A stretch of 64,000 nucleotides of DNA, from the NCBI GenBank assembly GCA_023399215.1, contig JAEWQJ010000047.1:62001-126000 (forward strand). Reading direction: 5' to 3'. The number at the start of each line of letters is the position of its first letter. Within the stretch, counting starts at the first letter, position 1. Positions 17,719 through 27,347 of the stretch are shown here, in pieces. Both the position numbers and the translations under genes were made by a program. Origin of the DNA: Methanobacteriota archaeon. Lineage in GTDB: Archaea > Halobacteriota > Methanosarcinia > Methanosarcinales > Methanosarcinaceae. Below the pieces are notes generated by a model. That model was not told the origin of the DNA. It worked only from the letters and a program-made list of their open reading frames with translations, and searched no databases.

Positions 17719-18870
17719 ATGTTTGACCAGGACCTGATCCAAAAATGGCTTGATGAAGGCACGATTAATACCGCTCAGGCCGAGAAAATGAGGGCAGACA
17801 TTGAGGAGTATAAAACGGAACACAGGTCAAAAAAACAAATTATTGCCTTCTCAACCATCGGGGCGATTTTAATTGGAATTGGTGCCATCCTCTTTGTAGC
17901 TTCCAACTGGGAGAAAATAGGGGATACTGTCAGGATTCTGCTGCTTGCAGGAAGTACTCTAAGCATACACTATACCGGTTATCACCTGAAATATGAAAAC
18001 CAGAAATATCCTAGGCTGGGTTCTGCCCTGCTATTCCTTTCAGCTCTATTTTTTGGGGCAAGCCTCTTTTTAATTGCCCAGATTTACAATAGCAATGCCA
18101 ACAACAGTACCCTTGTTTTGATATGGCTTTTTGGAGTTTTTCCCCTTATATATGGTTACAGGTCTACTGCAGTTGCCGGACTTTGTTCTTTGCTTTTTTA
18201 CCTCTGGATAGGCCTTCTGTACAGCGAGAGAAATAGCTTCAGTGAATTGATAAACATCACGGACCTCTACCTTATCTCAGGCATTGCAATTTATTTTACA
18301 GGAACTTTGCATGAGCTGTCAACAAAAGTAAAAGACGCTACACCAATTTTTAAGTTCATGGGACTGCAAGCTGTACTCATTGCACTATTCATATGCACCT
18401 TCGGGTCCTGGGAATCAAAAAGTAAAGAAATTATTTCTGCAATTTATGCTTTTCTTGGAATCCTTTTTCTGGCAGTCCTGCTTTCAAAACCCCTTCGGTC
18501 AAAGCTTGCAGGTTTTCAGACAGATATGAGCATGGTTGCAATCTCGTTTTTAATGGCAGGAATAACTCTGATAATTACAAACACTCAGGTGTCAGAAGAA
18601 GCCTATATGGGCTTTTTTAATCTTGTTTTCCTAGGACTTCTGGTTCTGCTCCTGTATGCAGGATACAGCACCGAAGACATCGGGATAATCAATACTGCAA
18701 TGTTCTGGTTTATACCCTTGATTATTGCAAGATATTTCGATTTTTTCTGGGACCTTCTTCCAAGGTCATTTTTTTTCATACTTGGAGGACTTGCCCTGCT
18801 GACTATAAGTATAGTACTGGAAAGGAAAAGAAGAGAATTAAAAGCTCAGTTTGCCGGAGTGGGACAATGA
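17719..18870 (+). CDS. DUF2157 integral membrane protein
   Basis: A 383-residue protein beginning with a short cytoplasmic domain (LIQKWLDEGTINTAQAEKMR), typical of DUF2157, followed by about 10 hydrophobic helices (IIAFSTIGAILIGIGAILFVA, then NWEKIGDTVRILLLAG). The family is a widespread membrane protein of unknown function. It is often encoded with GDYXXLXY proteins, as here: the downstream gene begins 68 bp after its stop on the same strand. The separate DUF4401 partner seen in many bacteria is not present. Confidence 0.82.
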   Translation: MFDQDLIQKWLDEGTINTAQAEKMRADIEEYKTEHRSKKQIIAFSTIGAILIGIGAILFVASNWEKIGDTVRILLLAGSTLSIHYTGYHLKYENQKYPRLGSALLFLSALFFGASLFLIAQIYNSNANNSTLVLIWLFGVFPLIYGYRSTAVAGLCSLLFYLWIGLLYSERNSFSELINITDLYLISGIAIYFTGTLHELSTKVKDATPIFKFMGLQAVLIALFICTFGSWESKSKEIISAIYAFLGILFLAVLLSKPLRSKLAGFQTDMSMVAISFLMAGITLIITNTQVSEEAYMGFFNLVFLGLLVLLLYAGYSTEDIGIINTAMFWFIPLIIARYFDFFWDLLPRSFFFILGGLALLTISIVLERKRRELKAQFAGVGQ

Positions 18871-18937
18871 AAAACTACAGTTTGAGAGACAGAAGCCATG
18901 GAAACATAAACCTTCCAGAAGCAGGGAGAGGCTGCGA

Positions 18938-19513
18938 ATGAATCAGAAGAAAATCCTTTATCTTACCATAGTTTTCTGGCTCCTGATTTTCTCAGGCTTC
19001 ATTGCCTATAAGGAGTATACCCTCAGAACCGGCACTGAGGTTCTGCTCAAAACCCTACCAGTAGACCCAAGAGACCTTTTCAGGGGAGACTACGTAACCC
19101 TTAATTACGAAATCAGTACCCTTGACATGGAAAAGCTTCAGGCCAAGGATTCTTATTTTTATAATGACGACCCAGTATATCTGGCACTTGAACTAAAAAA
19201 TGGGTACGGTGTGCCTAAAGAAATATACACAACTCCACCCGATGATGGACTTTACATCAAAGGTAAGGTAAGTGATGTTATATACGACTGGGAAACAGAC
19301 GAATCAGGTGTTATGGCAGAGGAAGAGATCATTAAGGAACTAAGGATTGATTACGGTATTGAAAGTTATTTTGTTCCCGAAGGCAGGGGAATGGAGATAG
19401 AAAAAGCGCAGCAGACCAGAAAAACAGAAGTTGATGCAAAAGTTATCATTGACAAATACGGAAATGCCGTAATTAAGAGTTTATTGATTGACGGAAAAGA
19501 GATTGAGTTTTAA
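18938..19513 (+). CDS. GDYXXLXY-family membrane-anchored protein
   Basis: One N-terminal TM helix (KILYLTIVFWLLIFSGFIAY) is followed by an extracytoplasmic domain containing the family signature in DPRDLFRGDYVTLNYEI. It is usually paired with DUF2157/DUF4401 membrane proteins; a joint envelope role is inferred from the pairing. An in-frame GTG at 18851 would overlap the upstream gene and add a non-hydrophobic, unlikely N-terminus. ATG 18938, immediately before the TM helix, is chosen instead. Function is unknown. Confidence 0.8.
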   Translation: MNQKKILYLTIVFWLLIFSGFIAYKEYTLRTGTEVLLKTLPVDPRDLFRGDYVTLNYEISTLDMEKLQAKDSYFYNDDPVYLALELKNGYGVPKEIYTTPPDDGLYIKGKVSDVIYDWETDESGVMAEEEIIKELRIDYGIESYFVPEGRGMEIEKAQQTRKTEVDAKVIIDKYGNAVIKSLLIDGKEIEF

Positions 19514-19659
19514 CACAAGTCTTTTCAAAAAAGGCTTGACCGAAAACCCCAGAAACGACATGTTCGGCGTGATCAACCGACCCAACGGTTGTAGGTTAAC
19601 GATTGCGCTCAGGCAGGAGAATTAGATACGAGCTAAACTTAGAATGGCCGAAAACTATT

Positions 19660-19682
19660 TAATTAGGTAATACCTAACTAAC
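19660..19682. promoter_or_regulatory. Predicted MarR operator at the marR promoter
   Basis: TTAGGTAATACCTAA (19663-19677) is a perfect 6-bp inverted repeat with a 3-bp centre, flanked by further TTA/TAA symmetry. It lies 15-37 bp before the MarR-family start codon, so it would overlap the promoter. A related sequence, TTAGGTTAATTCAAACTAA, occurs twice before lon. Confidence 0.55.
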
Positions 19683-19696
19683 AACCAAGATCCAGC

Positions 19697-20116
19697 ATGA
19701 CAGAGAAAAAAGAGCATTTGTTATTAGTTTTTGAAAACCTGTTCAAAACCCAAAGAGAATGCTCCTGTGATATCCTCTCTGAATGTGGGTTCTCAGATAT
19801 CACTGTAAAACAGATCGGATATCTGAAGCTTATTGATGATAACGGGGACGTGACTTTTAGCAGGCTTGCTAGGATCACCAGAAACTCAAAGCCAACCATC
19901 ACAGAGATGGTAAACAAATTCGTGAAAATGGACTGCGTGTACAAAGAAAAGTCCTCGAAAGACGGAAGGATTTTTTACATCCGCCTGACGGAAAAAGGAC
20001 AGAAAATAGCTCGTGCCGAAGAAAACGCATTGTTGAGGGTCATTGAAAAAATGGCAGATTCTCTGGACGAGAAAGAAATTGACACGCTTATCAACCTCCT
20101 GGAAAAGGTGTGGTAA
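19697..20116 (+). CDS. MarR-family transcription regulator
   Basis: A 139-residue winged-helix dimer. VKQIGYLKLIDDNGDVTFSRLARITRNSKPTITEMVNKFVKMDCV contains the helix-turn-helix. SSKDGRIFYIRLTEKGQKIA is the wing, and an amphipathic C-terminal helix probably serves dimerisation. The gene lies 122 bp before lon on the same strand, with TTAGG-type palindromes before both genes. It is therefore proposed to control itself and the Lon protease. The inducing signal is unknown; an N-terminal Cys pair (ECSCD) could be redox-sensitive. Confidence 0.85.
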   Translation: MTEKKEHLLLVFENLFKTQRECSCDILSECGFSDITVKQIGYLKLIDDNGDVTFSRLARITRNSKPTITEMVNKFVKMDCVYKEKSSKDGRIFYIRLTEKGQKIARAEENALLRVIEKMADSLDEKEIDTLINLLEKVW

Positions 20117-20138
20117 TTTTTTTTGTCCGGCGAAAAAG

Positions 20139-20194
20139 TTAGGTTAATTCAAACTAAATAATCTGACTAAAAAAGTTAGGTTAATTCAAACTAA
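20139..20194. promoter_or_regulatory. Two direct copies of a MarR-like operator before lon
   Basis: TTAGGTTAATTCAAACTAA occurs at 20139-20157 and 20176-20194 in a 37-bp direct repeat. Each copy is itself a near-palindrome (TTAGGTT...AAACTAA) and its half-site matches the operator before the MarR gene. The second copy ends 44 bp before the lon start codon. Confidence 0.5.
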
Positions 20195-20238
20195 ATAATT
20201 GGACTAACCTGAAAAACAGAGAGAACAAATTTAGAAAA

Positions 20239-22647
20239 ATGAGACGATTGACAATGTATCCAGAACAACCCGATGAAAACAGAGAAAGCATCGTAATGCC
20301 GCTTTTTGAGGTAGTGGTCTACCCAAAAAGCCGGGCCAAATTCCTTGCTGACAAAGTCACAGGGGAAATACTCCTAAATGACATGAAAAACGCCGAATAT
20401 GTATCTGCCATCGGGCTGACTGTAAAGAGCGGCACAAAGGCTTCAGAACTATCCGAAGAGAGCCTGTATAAGATCGGAAACTTGCTTAAGATTACATATG
20501 TACAGCCTGCTGATGACGGATATCTCGTTGTCGCAAAGTCTATCGAAAGAGTAGAGGCTATATCTCTGTATAGGAAGAATGGGCTGTTCTACACAACTTA
20601 CAGGCCTGTCCATGATCTGCCGGATTTCGATGAGGACTCTGAAACTGAGGTACTGGCAAATATCAAAAAGACAATTCACGAGATCAGTGTCCGTTTCCAG
20701 GGTTCTGAACAGTTTACCAAGTCAATCGATAAGATGGACTCCATTGACCAGATAATGGGATTTGTCATGCCGTACATACCCGTAAAACTTGCCGAAAAAC
20801 AGAGACTCCTTGAGCTTGCCTCGGTTCGTGAGAGGTATCTTCTGTTCCTTCATATCCTGACAAAACATAAAGAAAATATCAATCTCCAGGTCGAAATGGC
20901 AAAAAAAGTCACTGACAAAATAAGCAAGTCTAACAGAGAGGCAATGCTCCGCGAGCAACTGAAAGTGATTCAGGAAGAGCTCAACGGAGGAGATGACTCG
21001 GTTTCAGGCGATGCTGCATACAGAGAGAAAATTGAAAACTCAACTATGCCTGATGAGGTAAAAAAGAAGGCATTTTCCGAATTAAAGAAACTCGAAACCG
21101 GAGGCGGTCACAATCCTGAAGCCCCTGTTATAAGGAATTATCTTGACCTCCTGCTCGACCTTCCCTGGGTAACCGAGGAGAAAAAGAGCATCGATATTGA
21201 AGAAGCCCGTCGTGTGCTTGAGAGCAACCACAACGGACTTGAAAAGGTCAAGGAGAGAATAATCCAGCACCTGGCAGTTATGAAATTAAAACACGAGAAG
21301 CAGGGCTCAATTCTGCTTCTGATAGGGCCACCAGGTACCGGTAAAACAAGCCTTGGGAAAAGCATTGCTGATGCTCTGGGTAGAAAATATGTCCGGGTCA
21401 GCCTCGGAGGTGTCAAAGACGAAGCTGAAATCCGGGGACACAGACGGACATACATCGGTGCCCTTCCCGGTAGAATTATTCAGGGTATGAGAAAAGCAGG
21501 CACAAAGAATCCTGTTTTTATTCTTGATGAGGTTGATAAGCTTTCAGCTTCCTACTCTGGAGACCCGGCAAGTGCTCTCCTGGAAGTCCTTGATCCTGAA
21601 CAAAACAGCACGTTCTCAGACCACTATCTGGAAATCCCATATGACCTGTCCGATGTCCTGTTCATAGCTACAGCCAACTCTCTGGCAAGTATCCCCTGGC
21701 CTCTCCTTGACAGAATGGAGACCATTGAGATCTCAGGTTACACAAAGAATGAGAAACTTGCAATTGCAAAAGACCACCTGGTGCCCTGCATACTTGAAGA
21801 CCACGGCCTTGATGCGGAGAAACTTAAAATTGAAGATGAAGCCCTGAAAGTAATCATCGATAAATACACTCGCGAAGCCGGAGTCAGGGGGCTTAAAAAG
21901 CAGCTTGCTAAGACTGCAAGGTTTGTGTCCGAAAAGATCGTGTCAGGCAAGGCTGACCTTCCTTACGTGGTCAGGGCTGATATGCTCAAAGAAATTCTCG
22001 GAAAAGAGATAATCCGGCAGGAAGAGGCCAGAAAAGAGAATGTGCCTGGCGTGGTTACAGGACTTGCATGGACGCCTGTGGGAGGAGATATTCTTTTCAT
22101 AGAAGGTACCTTTATGCCAGGCAGTGGAAAACTCACGCTTACAGGCCAGCTTGGGGATGTGATGAAAGAGTCTGCAAAGATATCTTTGAGCCTTATAAGG
22201 TCTCGGTTTGCAAACACTGCAAATAGCTTTGACTTCACTTCAAGCGACATCCACATCCATGTGCCTTCAGGTGCGACCCCGAAAGACGGCCCGTCAGCAG
22301 GAGTAACTCTCTTTACCGCCCTTACATCCCTGATAATCGGAAAAGCGGTTGATCCCAAACTTGCCATGACAGGGGAAATAACGTTGAGCGGTGCAGTACT
22401 GCCTGTTGGTGGTATAAAGGAAAAAGTTCTGGCAGCCCACAGGGCAGGCATAAAGAAGATAATCCTGCCAAAAGAAAACGAAAGAGACCTTGAGGATGTG
22501 CCTGAAGATGCCAGAAACGAACTCCAGTTCGTACCTGTGGAGACCGTTGAAGAGGTCTTGAGAGAAGCCCTGGATATTGATCTACCCAGGCCGGTAGTAC
22601 CATCCTCATATCCGGGAAGCAGTTATGCACCTGCGCACAGTGTATAA
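20239..22647 (+). CDS. lon: ATP-dependent protease Lon, bacterial (LonA) type
   Basis: An 802-residue cytosolic protease. Domain order is: N-terminal LON substrate-binding domain (MPLFEVVVYPKSRAKFLADK, about residues 15-210); helical linker; AAA+ ATPase with Walker A GPPGTGKT, Walker B VFILDEVDKL and LGGVKDEAEIRGHRRTYIGA; sensor and lid; and S16 protease with catalytic Ser in KDGPSAGVTLFTALTS and catalytic Lys in GGIKEKVLAAHRAG. It lacks the two TM helices inserted in archaeal LonB and has the long N domain, so it is the bacterial type, probably acquired horizontally. Start ATG 20239 could alternatively be ATG 20254. Regulation by the upstream MarR protein is inferred. Confidence 0.95.
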   Translation: MRRLTMYPEQPDENRESIVMPLFEVVVYPKSRAKFLADKVTGEILLNDMKNAEYVSAIGLTVKSGTKASELSEESLYKIGNLLKITYVQPADDGYLVVAKSIERVEAISLYRKNGLFYTTYRPVHDLPDFDEDSETEVLANIKKTIHEISVRFQGSEQFTKSIDKMDSIDQIMGFVMPYIPVKLAEKQRLLELASVRERYLLFLHILTKHKENINLQVEMAKKVTDKISKSNREAMLREQLKVIQEELNGGDDSVSGDAAYREKIENSTMPDEVKKKAFSELKKLETGGGHNPEAPVIRNYLDLLLDLPWVTEEKKSIDIEEARRVLESNHNGLEKVKERIIQHLAVMKLKHEKQGSILLLIGPPGTGKTSLGKSIADALGRKYVRVSLGGVKDEAEIRGHRRTYIGALPGRIIQGMRKAGTKNPVFILDEVDKLSASYSGDPASALLEVLDPEQNSTFSDHYLEIPYDLSDVLFIATANSLASIPWPLLDRMETIEISGYTKNEKLAIAKDHLVPCILEDHGLDAEKLKIEDEALKVIIDKYTREAGVRGLKKQLAKTARFVSEKIVSGKADLPYVVRADMLKEILGKEIIRQEEARKENVPGVVTGLAWTPVGGDILFIEGTFMPGSGKLTLTGQLGDVMKESAKISLSLIRSRFANTANSFDFTSSDIHIHVPSGATPKDGPSAGVTLFTALTSLIIGKAVDPKLAMTGEITLSGAVLPVGGIKEKVLAAHRAGIKKIILPKENERDLEDVPEDARNELQFVPVETVEEVLREALDIDLPRPVVPSSYPGSSYAPAHSV

Positions 22648-22689
22648 ACGTTAAGAAATACAGGATTGGGCTTACGGTCTCCAGACCAT

Positions 22690-22795
22690 AATACCCATCC
22701 AATTTTTCCTCCTGATTTCCTCCTGATTTCCTCCTGATTTCTTCCTGATTTCTTCCTGATTTCTTCTGATTTCTTCTGATTTCTTCCTAATTTTT
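22690..22795. repeat. CTCCTGATTTC minisatellite (about 8 units)
   Basis: A run of 11-12-bp units (TCCTCCTGATTT, later TTCTTCTGATTT) lies about 45 bp after the lon stop codon. The remaining 22800-23175 is AT-rich promoter-like sequence without a gene. Confidence 0.8.
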
Positions 22796-23175
22796 TCTCC
22801 CAATTTTTACCCAACCTTTGAGAAAACGACCTTTTTCTTCATAGAAAAACATGCAAAATGGCATCGAGAATGAAATTTTTGTTTTAATTAACTTAAATCA
22901 ACCAGGTTATATTCATTAAACTTAGGAAAAAGGCGGCTCTTTTACGGTTTTGGTCTGTCTTTAGAGTCCTATTTACAAAACTGGAGCTCTATAAAAGCCA
23001 AAAAATCAAAAATATTCATGTTTGAAGTTAAAAACACAAAAATAAGGGGATTAAATCTTAGTTTACTTTTTGATGTTTTTTATTCAGGCAATTCTTTCAG
23101 TTTTACTGCATAAATTTTATAAAATATAAAATGTTAACCATGTATAGCAGACAATCAACATGAAGCACGATCAAC

Positions 23176-23664
23176 ATGAAGCAATTAGTTATATTATTGA
23201 TTCTGATTATAGCTGTGCTTTTTACAGCTGGTTGTACTGAGACAAACTCTACTCAAGAATCTCATGATAATGGTTATGTTGTCAATACAACCGAACTTGG
23301 GCAGATAAATACATCCCTTGAGGAAGGTCCGGTCTTTTTGAAGCTCGGCGCCGAATGGTGTGGGCCATGCCAGAAAATAGAGCCTATCCTTCAGGAAATG
23401 GCAAATAAATATGAAGGAAAAGCAACGATCATGTCCGTAGATATAGACCAAAACCCTGAATTTATTGAGTATTTTGGAGTAAACTTTATTCCTGACTCCT
23501 GTGTGATCATAGGTATTGAAAATGGGGAATACGTATATATGCAAGAGGATGGAACTGCTAGCAAAGACAGGTTCACGGCCAGAATTCTTGGACTCAGGGA
23601 TAAGCAAGAATTCGAAAAAGTTATGGATCTAGCGCTCCAGAAAGAAAATGTCAAATCCAAATAA
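23176..23664 (+). CDS. Thioredoxin-like lipoprotein
   Basis: A 162-residue protein with lipoprotein signal (LLILIIAVLFTAGC; lipid-anchored Cys20) and a thioredoxin fold carrying the redox motif WCGPC (KLGAEWCGPCQKIEPILQEM) and VDIDQNPEFIEYFGVNFIPDS. The usual cis-Pro follows an Ile (FIPD). It probably keeps or forms disulfides in extracytoplasmic proteins, or passes electrons from a membrane partner. An upstream ATG-rich stretch repeats AACATGAAGCA at 23159 and 23174; the second is chosen because it gives the compact signal. It is convergent with the ABC1 kinase gene. Confidence 0.88.
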   Translation: MKQLVILLILIIAVLFTAGCTETNSTQESHDNGYVVNTTELGQINTSLEEGPVFLKLGAEWCGPCQKIEPILQEMANKYEGKATIMSVDIDQNPEFIEYFGVNFIPDSCVIIGIENGEYVYMQEDGTASKDRFTARILGLRDKQEFEKVMDLALQKENVKSK

Positions 23665-23742
23665 ATCCACTTTTTGCAGTAAAATTTCAAATTTCATAAT
23701 TTTTCATGCTATCTATTTTTCCGCAAAGTATACATTGGAAAA

Positions 23743-25422
23743 TCACATCCTGCCGGTCTTGAATATATTATATATAAGCCACAGTCCAAAGATGCTGGCA
23801 ACAACGAAACTGAATGTGCCAAGAAAAGGCACACCCCAAACAAGAGGTCTCATATGTGTCTGAATGACCAGAGAGGAAGCGACAATCATAGCAGAGATGA
23901 TCAGACTGATAGATAACCGATTACTTGCAACGTCAATCTCGGACACCAGCTTTTTACCGTCCTCAGATTCAAATTTTATATTCAAATAGCCATTTTCAGC
24001 ATGATCAAGTATATGTGAAATTTTATTCGGTGCTTTTCGAAAGAGACGCGTCCAGCTTGAAATATTGCTATATGCCTTACGAGCCAGGTTTTGTGGATAA
24101 AAACGCTTTTTCAATTCATTTTTTGCATAAGGTTCAAGAAGTTCGCTAAAATTTAAATCCGGGTCCATTATAAGTCCAAAACCCTCAACAGCCACTATAC
24201 CTCTAACCAGTAAGGCTATGTTATGAGGCATAGTAACCTGATGGTTCCTTAAAATACCTATTAATTCTTCGATTATCGTGGAGGCATCAAGCTTTTTCAG
24301 AACCTTACCATAGTATTTGGAGCGAAAAGATTCAACATCCGCTTTCAATAACCTTGTGTCTGCATAAGAGTCTATACAACTCATATCCCTGAGTAACTCA
24401 ATGAATAACGAACTATCTCCATTAACTAAAGCTACCATGCCATCCAGAAATATATCGCATACTTCTGAGGAAAGGTGACCTGCCATTCCAAAATCAAGAA
24501 AAGCTACGTTCCCGTCTTCCATTATAAGGATATTTCCGGGATGCAGGTCTGCATGGAAAAAGCCATCTTCAAATACCTGCTGCATGAAAGCTTCTATGAC
24601 TACAGAAGCTATATTACTCCTATCAAAACCCTGCTTGTCCAGTAAATCCACACGGCTACTTTTTATACCTTTGATATATTCCAGCGTCAACACACGTGTA
24701 TTTGTATAGTCCCAGTAAACCCGTGGAATATGGACCTGACTATTCTTCCTGAAATTGTCTGCAAAACGATCTGCATTCCAACCTTCCTGAGTATAATCTA
24801 TTTCTGCAAGAATACTGCGAGATAACTCGTCAACAATCTCAATCGGCCTGTATAATCTCGCTTCTGGCATATGTTCATCAACAAGCCTGGCTATACTGTA
24901 CATAATATCCAGATCAGATTCAATTACCTCCTTTATGCCAGGACGCTGGACCTTTACAACAACCTCATCGCCATTTTTTATTTTTGCCCGATGAACCTGC
25001 CCAATGGATGCACAGGCAAGTGGTTTTGTCTCAAAAAACTCAAATAATTCTTCAATGGAATGGCCGAGTTCTTCTCTTATAATTAGCTTAACTTCTTCAA
25101 ACTCAAAAGAAGGCGCTTCATCCTGAAGTTTTGCAAACTCGGCAGCATATTCCAGAGGAATAAGGTCATGCCTCATGCTCATTAATTGACCTAACTTAAT
25201 GTAGGTCGGACCCAGTTCTTCAAGTATCTTACGTACTCTAACCGGACCTGAAGTATTGAGCTTGTCCACCTTATCTTTATTGTTAAACTTATAGGTCAAG
25301 TCCCTGATACTGCTCAACCCTATCTTTTCAACAACATATCCAAACCCATACTTCTGGAGAACTTCGATTATCTGGCCATATCGTTTCAACATGGCATAGC
25401 GACGAAGCCTTTTACGTATCAT
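23743..25422 (-). CDS. ABC1/UbiB-family atypical protein kinase
   Basis: A 559-residue protein with the family hallmarks. These are the N-terminal KxGQ element (YIKLGQLMSMRHDLIP), the Ala-rich nucleotide loop (PLACASIGQVHRAKIKNG), the VVVKVQRPG Lys strand, the catalytic FHADLHPGNILI and the metal-binding FLDFGMAG. It ends with two TM helices (ISLIISAMIVASSLVIQ and FLGTFSFVVASIFGLWLIY). Members act as ATPases or kinases supporting isoprenoid-quinone synthesis; in Methanosarcina methanophenazine metabolism would be the natural, but unproven, target. Confidence 0.92.
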   Translation of the reverse strand: MIRKRLRRYAMLKRYGQIIEVLQKYGFGYVVEKIGLSSIRDLTYKFNNKDKVDKLNTSGPVRVRKILEELGPTYIKLGQLMSMRHDLIPLEYAAEFAKLQDEAPSFEFEEVKLIIREELGHSIEELFEFFETKPLACASIGQVHRAKIKNGDEVVVKVQRPGIKEVIESDLDIMYSIARLVDEHMPEARLYRPIEIVDELSRSILAEIDYTQEGWNADRFADNFRKNSQVHIPRVYWDYTNTRVLTLEYIKGIKSSRVDLLDKQGFDRSNIASVVIEAFMQQVFEDGFFHADLHPGNILIMEDGNVAFLDFGMAGHLSSEVCDIFLDGMVALVNGDSSLFIELLRDMSCIDSYADTRLLKADVESFRSKYYGKVLKKLDASTIIEELIGILRNHQVTMPHNIALLVRGIVAVEGFGLIMDPDLNFSELLEPYAKNELKKRFYPQNLARKAYSNISSWTRLFRKAPNKISHILDHAENGYLNIKFESEDGKKLVSEIDVASNRLSISLIISAMIVASSLVIQTHMRPLVWGVPFLGTFSFVVASIFGLWLIYNIFKTGRM

Positions 25423-25559
25423 AATGTCAGTAGCCTGGAATTTTTATGGGGGTTGTTAATTTATTTTTATAATAAGTTAACAGGATATATTATATATCTT
25501 TAGTTATCCCTATTTTAGAGTTCCTGTTTCTTATCCCGCTTTTATATTTTTTAAATTAT

Positions 25560-25679
25560 TTACAAACTCCAGATTCCGGGAGGTAAAGAAATTGACTAAG
25601 CTTCAGGCAGGGAGATAAAGAAATTCCTTAAGCTTCAGGCAGGTAGATAAAGAATTTGCTTAAGCTTCAGGCAGTTTCA
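25560..25679. repeat. Three ~33-bp tandem repeats at a gene 3' end
   Basis: Three copies built on TAAGCTTCAGGCAG with AGATAAAGAAATT between them end at the stop codon of the membrane-anchored gene that follows on the minus strand. Confidence 0.75.
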
Positions 25680-26663
25680 TCACATCATTAAAGAAGTGTG
25701 AAAAAATTCAAAGTTGTCCACCGCTTCAGGAGGAAGTCCCATTTCTTCAAACATCTCCCTGAAAAATGCGCGATATTTCTTTTCAGGTATCGATTCTCCG
25801 ACGCTTCCGACATGCATTATGATTTCGAGCCTGACCTTTCCTGAAGAATCGAGTTCAACTATGTACTTATTTCCTATGTATCTGTTCCCCATGTACCTGT
25901 TCTCCTTATCATAAGTCACGACCCCTGCCTTTGGGACAAAATACCTTACTGAACCTACCTGGTTCCCGTCCTTTAAAAAAACTTCTTTCGTATCCGAACC
26001 TATCTTGGGGTATCCATAAAAACCCAAAACGTAATTGTCGTAACTGGAATCATCACTGTTTTCCGCAAGATAGGCATATACAGCCGGAAAATCCGGGGAT
26101 TCGTTTACCTGTATTTCGGCGTCCCATGTCTGATTTTGTGCAGCTTTTTTCAGAGCCTCAAGATACTTTTCCGAAGCTTTTTCATCCGAGCCGAAGAGGA
26201 GCCCTAATTTTTCAAGCATCCAGGAGTCATCAGGAAATTCCGATAGCTGTAACGGAGACTTGGGGTCGGAATGGCTAAAATTCGAGACTGCAATACAGGT
26301 TTTAATCCCGGTTTCAGTTCCGTTTTCACATACAAAGACCATAAGCTCGGAGTCATCTTTATAGTTAAGCCTTATATTCTGCACAAGAACAGCACTTCCG
26401 AAGTTTTCCCGGACTTCAGGGACATCTCCTGGTTCAAAGCCCGAAAAGTTTCCGGGCCAGGGCCATGAACCTTCTATCTCATAACCAGCTTTCTCCGCTT
26501 TCGTAAGTACGGAATTGTAGTCAAAAGACCCAATATCAACTTCTTCGGAGTAGTACCAGGAACTGTCAAGTAAATCCATTAATAAGAAAGGGCCGTAGAG
26601 AAACAGCATAAATAGAATGAGCGGGAGCAATAATAATATCAGTATGGCTTTTTGCTTATTCAT
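25680..26663 (-). CDS. Membrane-anchored protein of unknown function
   Basis: A 327-residue protein with one N-terminal TM helix (ILILLLLPLILFMLFLYGPFL), the rest predicted outside the membrane. It is rich in Asp/Glu and aromatic residues. A tandem pair of YMGNRYIGNKY segments occurs near residue 255. I recognise no domain. It lacks a lipobox, so the helix is a signal anchor. It is monocistronic, with an AT-rich promoter region upstream. Confidence 0.65.
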   Translation of the reverse strand: MNKQKAILILLLLPLILFMLFLYGPFLLMDLLDSSWYYSEEVDIGSFDYNSVLTKAEKAGYEIEGSWPWPGNFSGFEPGDVPEVRENFGSAVLVQNIRLNYKDDSELMVFVCENGTETGIKTCIAVSNFSHSDPKSPLQLSEFPDDSWMLEKLGLLFGSDEKASEKYLEALKKAAQNQTWDAEIQVNESPDFPAVYAYLAENSDDSSYDNYVLGFYGYPKIGSDTKEVFLKDGNQVGSVRYFVPKAGVVTYDKENRYMGNRYIGNKYIVELDSSGKVRLEIIMHVGSVGESIPEKKYRAFFREMFEEMGLPPEAVDNFEFFHTSLMM

Positions 26664-27347
26664 GAAACTCTCAACTCTGGAAAAGCGTCAGTGGACTTGA
26701 AGGCTGTTAGTGTTCCTTATATGTAGAATCTTAAAAATACTGGAATTATAATTCGGAGTTTTTCACATTATTATATGAAATAGGTCAACTTAATAAATAA
26801 TTTATATATTTTCACCACTGATTTAAAAAATTACCTATTATCAGAGAGAAAAGCGCAGATAGACCAAAAAATTTAGCTTGGAAACTTTCCCAGGGGTCAG
26901 CAGCCTGCCTATCGTTATGTTATTTGTAATGATATTTGTGATGTTATTTGTGATGTTATTTTTCTTCCGTATCTTTTCGGTCGAAATTCACTACTTTGAC
27001 TTCTGAGAAACACTTTCTAAAATACTGTTTTTTTCTAAGTTTTTCTGTTTCTAGCTATTGAGAGGATACTGTAGTAAATACTGTAGTAATCTGTAACGTA
27101 GTAAAACCTATAACTTTTCAAAGTTTTCAGATAAAACTCGTCCATGTCCTAATAATCTGTAACGTAGTAAAACCTATAACTTTTCAAAGTTTTCAGATAA
27201 AACTCGTCCATGATCCTAATAATCTGTAACGTAGTGAAACCTATAACCATAGTGATCACATAGAGAAAACTAAGGTACATATATTGCCTAAGATGCCTGT
27301 ATTGTGAATACAAGTTCAAAAGAAATTGAAAACACGAGGTAAAAGTT
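26664..27347. repeat. Intergenic space with two and a half 72-bp direct repeats (27070-27250)
   Basis: Units beginning AATCTGTAACGTAGTAAAAC and running through TTTTCAAAGTTTTCAGATAA to CTCGTCCATG occur twice in full and once partly, with only single-base changes. TGTAGTAAATAC and GTGATGTTATTT are smaller tandem repeats nearby. The last copy ends about 100 bp before the flavodoxin-fold gene, so it could affect its promoter. No gene was found. Confidence 0.8.
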
